Assembly (NCBI GenBank): GCA_944472155.2
Contig: OX235271.1
Span: 29,820,423-29,884,422 of the forward strand
Length of the DNA stretch: 64,000 nt
Source of the DNA: Trichobilharzia szidati
Taxonomy: Eukaryota; Platyhelminthes; Trematoda; Strigeidida; Schistosomatidae
Direction of reading: 5' to 3'
Each line of letters begins with the position of its first letter. The stretch's first letter is position 1. Shown here piece by piece: positions 42,130 to 51,429 of the stretch. The translations under genes were made by a program, and so were the position numbers. The notes under the pieces were generated by a model, which did not search any database, had not been told where the DNA came from, and saw only the letters and a list, made by a program, of their open reading frames with translations.

Positions 42130-42770
42130 TTGTACATTAATATTAACTGATGACCACGTTTCGAGGAAAAATTATTGCTCATAATTATATCAAGTCCTTA
42201 AAATATTGACCTATGTAGTTGACCTCACAGTCATTGCAGGGTATTTTGTCCTTTAGCCCACAGAGCTTGTCTTTGAGTGAGTTTGTAGTTTTAAATGCCA
42301 CTCTAATTCTTGCTTTATTAAGAATCCTACCAGTTAGGGGCTCAGATGTCCCCTCCTTATATGGTAGAACTACATATGCCTTATATTTTTCTCTTATTTA
42401 TGTTATCAGTATTAGTTTTCCCATTATTTTTATTTTGCTTTGCGCCTTTTCTGATCTGCCTAATGAATTTTGTAGGATAGTTATTTAACACCAACCAGCT
42501 ATTCTTTTATCTGTTTTATTTCATCATTTAGGTCTTTTCTTGTACTACTTATTGCTATTGCTTGGTTTGTTAGACACTTAACTAAGTCAGCCTTTACAGA
42601 CAACGGATGAGATAAATTAGAGTCTAAATCTCTATTAGCAGAATGAGTTGGCTTTTTATAAATGCTAGTGTGTCGTCAACCTTCTTCTATTCGTTTAATT
42701 TCACAATCTAACATAGCTAATTCTCCTTGTTTTATACTCCTATCTAATTCTTTCAAAATGGTTGCCAGAT
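42130..42770 (-). mobile_element. PLE copy, GIY-YIG mostly deleted
   Basis: On the minus strand, KKPTHSANRDLDSNLSHPLS and VKCLTNQAIAISSTRKDLND run into the linker, then LKLQTHSKTSSVG-like and a CNDC..NYIG fragment near 42215. The hammerhead-like tail follows directly (ATTATGAGCAATAATTTTTC, CTCGAAACG), so most of the nuclease has been deleted. Same lineage as 36110-37680. Confidence 0.75.
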
Positions 42771-43100
42771 TGAACCACAAGATCAATCCTTTCTAAAAAA
42801 AATATGCACAGCTTCATTCAAGATGTTGTTTTCTAATCAAATGTTCCCTAGAGTTACCGTCCAGCTAGATTTCCATCATTATCATTCTCATCCTATCACC
42901 GTTGTCTAGTATTGAAGCGAAAGACTTTATAATTCGCCTTTTAAAATTATAAATTTTCCACCTCAGGAATGACTGACTATCATAAAATCATAAATAAGAC
43001 GGTTTACAATATAAAGTGTACAGGCATTATGTCAAGCTGTATTGCATAATTTACTAGACCATTCCTAGTCCAAACGAAATGGGAGATTGAACACGGAGCT
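42771..43100. other. Unannotated non-coding stretch
   Basis: No gene or recognised repeat between the PLE scrap and the G-SINE. Confidence 0.4.
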
Positions 43101-43112
43101 AACTATTCACAT

Positions 43113-43357
43113 TTTTAAAAATTCCTTTACGTTCCTAGTGGAACATTGAGCTTTAAGATACGGGCTTGAAATTTCCGTAGCAGTGGTGTTTATTCTTTTC
43201 CGGGACGGGGTTGTTGCTAGCCGCATGCTCAACCTTCACTCTCTACCAGTTTTATTACTGGCTTAGCGAGGTAAAGGAGTGCCTTGGCGGTTAGGGACTG
43301 AACCCCGGACCACATACGTGGTTGGAGAGCATTCTACCGTTGTGCCATCGACGCATT
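43113..43357 (-). mobile_element. G-SINE, full length, 12-bp imperfect TSD
   Basis: A reversed copy with TTCCTAGTGGAACATTGAGC, GACGGGGTTGTTGCTAGCCG and GAACCCCGGACCACATACG. The flanks are AACTATTCACAT (43101-43112) and AACAATTCACAT (43358-43369), one mismatch. Confidence 0.8.
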
Positions 43358-43369
43358 AACAATTCACAT

Positions 43370-45799
43370 AGCCTGAAAAAATCAAAGTTTCTTCCACAAA
43401 CATACAAATACACACACACATAGAGAGACCCAAAATACGCCATTAATTAGATGGCTTAAAAATAATAAAATGAATATTCAGGCAGTAATACTTACTTCAA
43501 ATTTACACTAGAAGTATCTGTAATATGATTTGTAGTATTATTTTCCATTGTAATACTTATTATCAAGTATAATAATAATAATAATTCCTGATTTTGTATA
43601 TACGAATATTATCATCATTTACGAGGGGAATAACTTCACAGACAATGATAACATTAAATTATATCCATTCAAAGAAATATCTTTTAATGTGAGTGGTAGT
43701 TATAGTAATAGCAGTTGAGATGTAATTTCCACAAATCACGTGTATATATTTTTAAAATTTCTCAACTTCCTCAAAACTTCTTCTTATCACAGAGTGTTTT
43801 GCACAAAAAGCTGAATAATTAAAGCTTGTAAATGCATATAATCCGAATTTATGCAACTGTTTTGCTTTCTCACATAGAATACAGAAAACGTGTAATCATT
43901 AAAAGCCAGAGACACAGAAGAAGTTCAAGAGTAAAGCATAATTGTGAGTGATGAGTTGATTTTACAACTTATTACTGTACTATAATAATAATAATTATTA
44001 TTTGTCCAAAATTTATCTAGTTCCGGTTTCGGCAGTTTTTATTACATAATATATATATATATACTAATATTAATTTTAATCTTCTCCCACACCAAGTTCT
44101 CTCTATTTCGCCCTCTCTCTCACTCACTCACTCACAAACACTGTACCCCCATTTATATACACTTAATCTCCATACTTATATACAGAGACGTGTGTGTGTG
44201 TACGCCTAGATACGCCTACAAGCCATGCACTATGCACTATTCTTTGGGTTTCTATACCCAGGAGACTAACTATTTCATTAAGCATTTTAAGAAAGTATAT
44301 ATATATATTTCGTAGACTAAACATTCTTCTGATAGGCAGTAATAATCAACTGACTATTCTAACTTGAAATTAAATACACACATAACGCACACATAACACA
44401 TCTATTTGTGTGCCATTGTGTGCCAGTGTGTGTGTGATGGCAGTACACTCGTTTATCATTCGCACACAAGCACGGCTATGATGCACGCATGCGTATAGAT
44501 TATTACACATTAACAGACTTATAGATGACCAAAAGTGTATTTTATAAGGTTCTTATGGAATAGTTATTATTATTATCCTCATTATTATTAAGTTTTATAA
44601 TCTTAAATGTTTATTATGGGACAGACCTTCAGGTGATTTTTCAAGATGGCTTAATTTTTGATAGAAGAAATAAGAAGAAGATGAAGAACCACGTGCCTAC
44701 CCATACGGATACATACACACACGGTCACTTTCATTTCCACACACGCACACGCACACTGACACCTACACAAATTTATCTATATTATATTTCTCTGTGCACA
44801 TTTTCATCAGTATTTATCTACAATTATTAATTTTTTTTCCTGTTCTCCTCCTTTCAGAAGAAGAAGAATAGTTTCTTTTGCATGTGACAGTCCTTATTTA
44901 CACGAACAGGTAAACGAGGATTATATAAATATGAAGATTAGATTAATATTAAACGATAATGATAATAATAGTAAGAACTTTAAAATATTCATAGTTAGAC
45001 AAGAGTATACTTTACTTTAATTGGTATGCCTATATTCTTATCATTGGAGTTAGTTTATCCAACAGCATCGTTACATTTCTTCAGATTGATTTTAAGAGAT
45101 GATAAGAGAATTTAATGTAAAGGGAAACTTATTTAAAAACTTCCAATCTTTAATAAAGTGTAAACAAATGTTTGAACAGAAGTCATCATTTATTCCATCG
45201 CTTTTCTCTATAAAAAGTTATTTATATATATATGTACAGAGAAATATAAACATACCTGCTAAGGTTACATAATTTCTGGCTAACATACATGCAAAATTAT
45301 TAAACACACATAAATCAAGTTTCACACGTTTGATACCAATTGGTTCGGTGAATTTGAAGAGAGAGTTGAGTTACTGATCATATCTTAGATTTTTTATAAA
45401 AGATACTAAAAAGCCTACTGTTGATACGGTTCATGAGGTAGATAGATACCTTGAAATACTTCAAGATTGTTAATAGACAGTATTACTCAACTTCCCTGAA
45501 ATTTGCTAAAACAGTCGCTATCGTACTTTTCAAACCTGACTTATGCGTTCAGAAAGATTAATTTATCAGTCTTTCCTTGACCTGGTAACTCGACGTCTAA
45601 TCTCTTCTAATCATTTGATTACGAAGTCCTCTGTTTCAACCCTCCCTGCAGTTTTGCTTTAACATAATCTAGCTTGTTCGTCTTTTTGATTTCTATGACT
45701 TGAGTTAGACTTAGCATACTGTTATGAAAAGGATTAATTACTTATCATCAAATTCACATCTCTTGTTTTGATTGTGCAACTCAATTTTCACTTTTTTTA
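43370..45799. other. Microsatellite-rich, AT-rich stretch without gene
   Basis: AAT arrays lie near 43569-43586 and 43982-43999, and TA arrays near 44049-44063 and 44298-44309. A CTCACTCACTCACTCAC patch is near 44122, TGTGTGTGTGTG near 44191 and 44425, and CACACGCACACGCACAC near 44738. Open frames here come from simple sequence. No transposon protein or SINE head was recognised in 2.4 kb, the longest element-poor stretch of the window. Confidence 0.5.
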
Positions 45800-45965
45800 C
45801 GAGTTGATCACGGATTGATATCAGTAAGAGAACCATTGAAAACTAGAGAGTACTGGGCAGCTGTTTCATCCTAGTTTGAGAATTATCGGTAGTACGCACC
45901 CACCACAGTGGGGTTCGAACCCAGGACCTTCTGGTTACAAGGCAAACTCGTATGCCGGAAGGTTC
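45800..45965 (-). repeat. HH-SINE, truncated, reversed
   Basis: TCACGGATTGATATCAGTAA, AGAGTACTGGGCAGCTGTTT, CATCCTAGTTTGAG and the head GGGTTCGAACCCAGGACCTT run to CAAACTCGTATG, where the copy stops within box A. Confidence 0.75.
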
Positions 45966-46083
45966 AAAAGTCATATAACTTTTGCAATTATGTTAAACTT
46001 TTAGTCAGTACACCTACATAATTAACTTTTAGGTTGTGCTCATCTGAGACGGAACCAAGTAAATGAATGTTGGCCTCATCTTA

Positions 46084-47100
46084 TTTTCTACAAACATTGA
46101 TTTCTGCTTTACAGTTTACAATTTATTTAGGATAGTAGGCTATATGCCTGTGTTAATCCTTTCAATTTGTTACACACAGGAGGTCTAATCTCGCCTTGAA
46201 TGAATCAACGGATGGCGCTGATACGACGTGTTCCGGTAGGGAGTTCCAATGGTTCACAATTCGATGCGAAAAACGGATCTCCAGACGCAGACGATTCGAC
46301 CGTGGTTTTTGAACCTTGAGGTGATGTCCTCGCAATTGGTTGGTGCTAGAAGGAAGAAATAAATTAGATAAATTTGCTCCAAAATCATTTCTTAGGATAC
46401 GGTATGCTAGTATTAGGTCACCCCTAAGTCGTCTGTATGACAGCGGAAATAAACCCAGTCGACTTAACCTCTCCTCATATGAGAGGGTTGAGAAACCCTT
46501 TATTAGCTTAGTTCCTACTCTTTGCACCCTTTCTAATAAGTCTATTTCGTATTTGAAATACGGGCTCGCTGCCTGGATCCCATATTCCAAATGAGGTCTG
46601 ATATAAGTCGGATATAATATACGAAATATATCAGCGTCAAAATTCGCAAAAGCCTTGCGTATGGCCCATAATATTCGAAAACCCTTAGTGGCTGCAGCTC
46701 TACAGTTTGTTGCTGTTTTCAAGTCATGCTGCACAACCACTCCCAAGTCCTTGTACTCAGTGACCACTGGGAGAGTAATGCCATTCACTGAGTAATTGTG
46801 CACGTGACTATGAGATACATGCATAACTACACTCTTGCTTAAGTTAATCTCCAAGGCCCAGTGCTTACACCAATCACTTAACAAGTTTAAATCTTCCTGC
46901 AAAGCAAGTTGATCACTGTCATCGTGTAAAGCCCTCCATATCTTGATGTCATCAGCAAACAATAAGCAGGATGACTTAACTACCGATGGAATCTCATTAA
47001 CATAAATCAGGAAAAGAAGTGGGCCTAGAATTGTACCCTGAGGAACGCCACTCTTAACCGATTCCAAAAAAAACTTATTCATGAGGAACAGCTGGAAACT
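46084..47100 (-). mobile_element. CR1/jockey-group non-LTR retrotransposon, 5' truncated
   Basis: This contains the open RT C-terminal frame at 46162-47082 and, after its stop, a short 3' part (about 46084-46161) without the (AAT)n tail of the RTE copies. The 5' end is cut within the RT domain. The open frame with no stop or shift over 306 codons makes this the least decayed LINE here. Confidence 0.8.
46162..47082 (-). CDS. Reverse transcriptase C-terminal part (CR1-like), 306 codons
   Basis: An uninterrupted RT frame. SGVPQGTILGPLLFLIYVNE (residues 11-30) is the RT motif with the PQG turn, and LLFADDIKIW (40-49) holds the catalytic aspartates. Residues 70-110 (WCKHWALEINLSKSVVMHVS) and YKDLGVVV form the thumb side. 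YIRPHLEYGI, LERVQR and the C-terminal FSHRIVNHWNSLPEHVVSA (near 275-293) are standard for CR1/jockey-group ORF2 ends. Such proteins copy the element's RNA into nicked target DNA. The endonuclease and the first RT motifs are missing, and the start codon used here is internal to the ancestral ORF. Confidence 0.88.
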   Translation of the reverse strand: MNKFFLESVKSGVPQGTILGPLLFLIYVNEIPSVVKSSCLLFADDIKIWRALHDDSDQLALQEDLNLLSDWCKHWALEINLSKSVVMHVSHSHVHNYSVNGITLPVVTEYKDLGVVVQHDLKTATNCRAAATKGFRILWAIRKAFANFDADIFRILYPTYIRPHLEYGIQAASPYFKYEIDLLERVQRVGTKLIKGFSTLSYEERLSRLGLFPLSYRRLRGDLILAYRILRNDFGANLSNLFLPSSTNQLRGHHLKVQKPRSNRLRLEIRFSHRIVNHWNSLPEHVVSAPSVDSFKARLDLLCVTN

Positions 47101-47689
47101 GAAGCTTCACAACTCCAGTTTGAGAGTTTACTTTTTAAGAAATAATGTTGTAAATGAGTAAAGTGAGACTAGAACACAGTCATGGGAATGAGGGTGAAGG
47201 TTCGTAGTTTAGTAAGTAGAATACTGAAAACGCATTCATTATGTTGAAATTGTTCGTTCAAATTCTTGCATAATCCGTATTACTATTTTAGCTTCATTCA
47301 CGTGGTCAATATGTTCTCATTGGAAAACAAAGGCGTTAATTCAGCGAAGAGACTGTTTTCCGTAACTTCGTAACTTCTGTAATTGTACAGTCGTATTTAT
47401 TTACAATTTTTATTCCACAAAATTCCATGGAAAGGAAGTAGACGAGTTGTTGTAAACATAGTTGGTACCATAAATCAATATATGAAAGAAGCGGCATAAA
47501 GGTGATAGCGGTGAGTGATGCGATAATTTGTTTGATGAATTAACTGTAATCGGAATGCACACAGAAAAAAGGTGTTCGAAAGAAAAAAAACATTGGAAAG
47601 AGGTAAGAAAACTAAAAACACAATTAGGTTTAAAATGATAGCGTCATTAACACTGACAGTAGCAGTGATTTAAGAAGCTCCTGTTTCTC
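47101..47689. other. Unannotated non-coding stretch
   Basis: No recognised gene or repeat. Confidence 0.4.
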
Positions 47690-48640
47690 TGTTTAAATAG
47701 CCAGAGCTTCAGCAGTGCAGAAGAGACGAAAGCGTGGTGTTATCTGCAGGTTGCTATTCATTTTGTAGAGTATTTTGAAAGGGACATTTTTTGGCGATAA
47801 ATCGGACATTGTTGACATGGTGTCTAATTACTGTACTGCTTATGAAGCCTCTGTTACCTTCCTGCAAGAATGCAGAATAGTATTGTTGAACGTTTTTACA
47901 CAGAATAAGCGTCAAATGGCCAATGCGTTTGGCAGGTGAACTTAAATATGCCCGTAGAGATGAAGGGATGTTTTATTTCAGGTTTATCCAGAAAAGTGGG
48001 GGACTGGAAAACACTGCTCCAAACGTTGCTACAAAGACTGTTATTTACTAAGCGATTGAAATTCTTCTCTCAGGAACATTGCACTTTGAGCCACCCTTGA
48101 AATCAGAGTCGATGTAAAGTTTTTCTTTTTTAGACATGGACTATGTCTCATTTTGCTGAATTTCAAACTTGATGTTCTTGTCAATAAGTCTCGGTGGATA
48201 TCCAGTTTGGAGAATTTCTTTGAGAATATATAAATCTTCTTTCAGAAAGTCAAGACTGCAGATACATCAGACTCAGATAGTTGGGGTTTAAATGAATTTC
48301 ACTTTCATTCAGTTGGTACCCAGGTGTAGGAAATTGTCATTTGAGCGTTTCCTATAGATTTCTTATGGATAGACCCACCTAAGGTTCCTTGTACTTGAAC
48401 ATCAAGAGAGGGAATTTTATGTTCTTCTTCCATTTCATGAGTGAATTTTATCGTTAGATGGCTGTAATTAAATACTTATAACGAGTAGTTTAGGTAACAT
48501 TTATCATCACACACGTATCTTATGTACAGTTAGCAGTTTTTGATAGTGGACTTTGATGGACCATTTTCGAGGCCTATCATAAAACATTTTCCTACCAGTT
48601 GACCCAAGGGAGATACTATTGTGATCTTATTTTTTTGCAG
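47690..48640 (-). mobile_element. Penelope-like element fragment including RT region, degenerate
   Basis: Minus strand, in broken frames: VSPLGQLVGKCFMIGLENGP (48620-48560), an RT active-site block read as IRYV.DD with an inserted residue, and HLTIKFTHEMEEEHKIPSLD VQVQG (about 48480-48400). DLYILKEILQTGYPPRLIDK then follows (about 48240-48170). These match the PLE RT order. Further 3', IFKFTC near 47990 may be the nuclease start. This is a PLE lineage different from 36110-37680. Confidence 0.7.
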
Positions 48641-48859
48641 ATTGTGTGTTAAGAGTGCATCTCAGTATAATTCTTTTCAGGTATGCTGTTGGAATTCCCA
48701 TGCTTAACTGGTTTTCACCTATATTTCTGCAGATGGTTTTCGCAGACAGAACGTTGGTCAGAGGGTGATTCGATGTCGAGAGACATTCATATCTTACATG
48801 CCATCGACAGATTAGAAAAGTTTCGTCAATTGAGTAGTCGTTTAGTAATAATAATAATC

Positions 48860-49256
48860 AAATCCCTACAAACCCACACTTGAATATTAATGAGATGCTC
48901 ACTAGTGACTTGCATCATTCAGGTAGGTAGTTACCTGGGGTTCTAGTGAGAAGTCGTGACCAGTAGGGTGCAGTAGGTCGGGCGTGAGGACAAATACTCG
49001 CCAAAGACATTGGCTAGGGGTCGTACTATGTCGTGAATTGGCAAAAGTTAGAATTCATGGGCCATTGAATCGGGTCCCAGTGGCGTAATGGTATACGAGC
49101 TCGCCTTGTAACCAGAAGGTCCTGGGTTCGAACTTTGGCGGTGGGTGCGTACTGATGAAGAGTCCCAAACTGGGACGAAACAGCTGTCCAGTACTCCCAG
49201 GTTTTCCAATGGTTCTCTAACTAATGTCAGCTCATGATGAAATCCTGTAACCAATA
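48860..49256 (+). mobile_element. HH-SINE, best full-length copy
   Basis: It starts with the end of a preceding unit (ATCCCTACAAACC, ACACTTGAATATTAATGAG). The leader has GTAGTTACCTGGGGTTCTAG and GGACAAATACTCGCC. The tRNA-Thr(TGT)-like head starts at about 49074, with GTGGCGTAATGGTATACGAG, CTTGTAACCAG at the anticodon arm and GGGTTCGAAC as box B. The hammerhead region (49152-49188) and tail (GTTTTCCAATGGTTCTCTAA to GAAATCCTGTAACCAAT) follow. Transcription by Pol III is expected from boxes A and B, and Sm-alpha-type elements are known to be transcribed. Confidence 0.82.
49152..49188 (+). ncRNA. Hammerhead ribozyme region with 3-base insertion
   Basis: CTGATGA (49152-49158) is followed by AGA, then helix II GTCCC/GGGAC (49162-49166 with 49172-49176), GAAA (49177-49180), a minimal CAGCTG stem III and GTC (49186-49188) as the likely cleavage triplet. 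Core bases are all kept. The three bases between the core and helix II are not expected in a standard hammerhead and may weaken cleavage. Stem III has no loop, which fits activity as a dimer or multimer rather than a monomer. Confidence 0.6.
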
Positions 49257-49807
49257 ATATCTTTATTCTGCACAGTATAAAATGTACAGAATTTTCATAG
49301 GAGTTTATTGTGTGACATTTTCCCTTCGTAAAATATCTTCAAGTAAAATATTAATTAACTGACAGTATATCCTGTGACACAATGTTCTCTGAGCTGAAGC
49401 AATAACCATTCCATTCTGATATATCTGGTGCATTTCCTTCAAGAAATCCACCATATCTAGTTGAAAGCCGATTGTAAGGTGTTCAGAAGTGCATTTTGAT
49501 TCTCAAGGACACAACTGAAGAACAGTAATCAGATATACTGGAACACCTTAGCTACCACCCACAATCAAGCCTTTCCTCAAGTTTAGTAGGAACTTGAGAA
49601 TCAGCAGCTTGCAGACATTTTATATACATACAAGAGTAGATATTGCCATTAGAGGTCATATCTCAGTCGATTAAAACAAAACGAACGAGAGAAAATATAT
49701 AAAATAGAGAGATGTAAGTCATTGGTAACCCAAGTTTTAAGTAGGCCGCCAATTATATCGAAATATTCGGCTTCAAAATGATGTAACTTACGGAACGTAT
49801 AACCATA

Positions 49808-50890
49808 TTATTATTGTTCCCTTGGGTTCCTAGTGGAACATAGGGCTTCAACTACACGTCTCCACTTCCTTCTGTCTTCTGCTGTACTTTTCACCTGCGT
49901 CCATGTTAATCCATACTGTTTCAACTCCTCTTCACACGATCTCCTCCATGTCACCCTTGGATGTCCCACTCGCCGCTTCCCTTTCGGGTTCCACTCGAGC
50001 TATGGCCTGACGCGCGATGTCACCCAGCGGCCTCCTCAGTGAGTGTCCAATCCATCTCCACTTTCTCCTGCATATTTGTTGGGCGATTGGTTCTTGTTTT
50101 GTTTGTTCCCATAGTTTCTTGTTGGTGATTCTTTCCGGCCATCTGATCTTCAGTATAGAACGAAGACAGTTGTTGATAAAGGTATGCAACAGGCTGTTGG
50201 AAATATTCTCGGTGACCCGCCGCCAAGTTTCTGATCCGTAAAGAATAACTGACACACTTGACATTTGTATTGAAAATCCGAATTTTGTTGTTGATGCTGA
50301 GTGAGTGACGAAGATTTTCAGATTGGTTTCAGGTTGATGAATGTGTTTCTCGCCTTTCCGATTCTCGGTCGATTTGACATCCTCGTCTGTTCCTCCTGTA
50401 GTTGAGACAATGCTCCCTAGACAAGTGAATGCAGTAACCTCTTTCAAATGCCTCCCGTTGATGGCGATTGGCAATGGATGTTGTTGCTGTTGTTGTTGTT
50501 GGTTGGTTACTCTCATAACCTCCGTCTTGTCTATGTTCACCTGGAGTCCTGTCTTTGCTGCTTCTTCGACCAGTTTGTTGGTTTCCCCTTGTAAGTCTTC
50601 GATTTCGTGTGACATCAAACATAAATCATCCACGCGTGAAATCCAGGTCTTCTAGGTTGTTCACGTCGGTCCAGGATATCCCTGTCTTCTCGTTTCCCAC
50701 TGTCTGACGCATAATCCAGTCCACCACAATTAGGAATATCATTAATGATAATAAGCACCCTTGTCTGACTCCTGTGTTTGCTCGAAACGCCTGACTGAGT
50801 TTTCCGTTGTGGATCACTTGACATGTGCCGTTGTCGTACAGCTGTTGAATAAGGTTGATGAATATTTGGGGTACGCCGTATAACCATATA
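49808..50890 (-). mobile_element. RTE-type retrotransposon, RT C-terminal part to 3' end
   Basis: Minus strand from 50890 to the (AAT)n end at 49808. The first frame (50907-50626) reads YGVPQIFINLIQQLYDNGTC, RANTGVRQGCLLS and VDWIMRQTVGNEKTG. The second (50633-49932) reads DDLCLMSHEIEDLQGETNKL, LGSIVSTTGGTDEDVKS, SVILYGSETW, LRSILKIRWPERI and RRKWRWIGHSLRRPLGD. The two frames meet exactly at the (F/Y)ADD active site, where a small indel separates them. This is the best-preserved RTE of the window. Confidence 0.88.
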
Positions 50891-51086
50891 TTATCACTTA
50901 TAAACAACAGGGTATAACGTATAATCCGTAGACTATTCGCAAAATGTTATATCCTGTAATATAATGATAGCAATTTAAGGGTTAAATAATAATGAATCGT
51001 ATTGTATTCTCTTTTTGTTTATCAGTTAAGAAATTAAGTTATTAACAGAAATTTAGTGATATTTTAATTATTGAATGTTACTCGAG

Positions 51087-51262
51087 AACAATACAAGAAA
51101 TTGATTCAATGTAGGTTTCATAACGCATCGTTATCACTTAGAGAAATTTTGAAATCACGAAGCAGTGGACAGCTTCTCCGTCGTGGTTTGAAGCTCTTTG
51201 ACGATGTGCACCTGAGAAACCCCTACAGGGACGAGACTAACAATATGTTGCATATTGATTAT
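51087..51262 (+). pseudogene. Exon-like segment of unknown gene
   Basis: From about 51068 to 51304 one plus frame is open, and its middle (51087-51262) has locally higher GC and codon-like composition. It reads QYKKLIQCRFHNASLSLREI, LKSRSSGQLLRRGLKLFDDV and HLRNPYRDETNNMLHIDY. It could end at the donor GTATGT (51263-51268). The only in-frame acceptor is the AG at 51085-51086, with a weak pyrimidine tract. I do not recognise the protein. It could be a real exon, a relic exon, or a transposon piece; the pseudogene label only marks this doubt. Confidence 0.25.
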
Positions 51263-51289
51263 GTATGTCTGCGATTTAACTTCCCTATT

Positions 51290-51420
51290 TTAATAGTTCG
51301 CTAGTTTTTTAGCCAGTCCTAAAGCCTGGAAAAGATGGAAAGTTGGTTGTGGATCTAACGACCCTAACCTGGAAAATTAATCCAATCGATACAGAAACTC
51401 CAAAGCACACAAAAAAATAT
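51290..51420 (+). repeat. G-SINE tail scrap
   Basis: AAAGATGGAAAGTTGGTTGT, CTAACCTGGAAAATTAATCC and ATACAGAAACTCCAAAGC follow the G-SINE tail order. No head is present. Confidence 0.4.
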
Positions 51421-51429
51421 AAAAAACAA

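Noticed and set aside
44633..44830. A histidine/threonine-rich peptide
   Set aside because: It derives from CACACG and related simple repeats.
46340..46594. The 84-codon plus-strand frame opposite the CR1-like RT
   Set aside because: It is a shadow of the real minus-strand RT frame.
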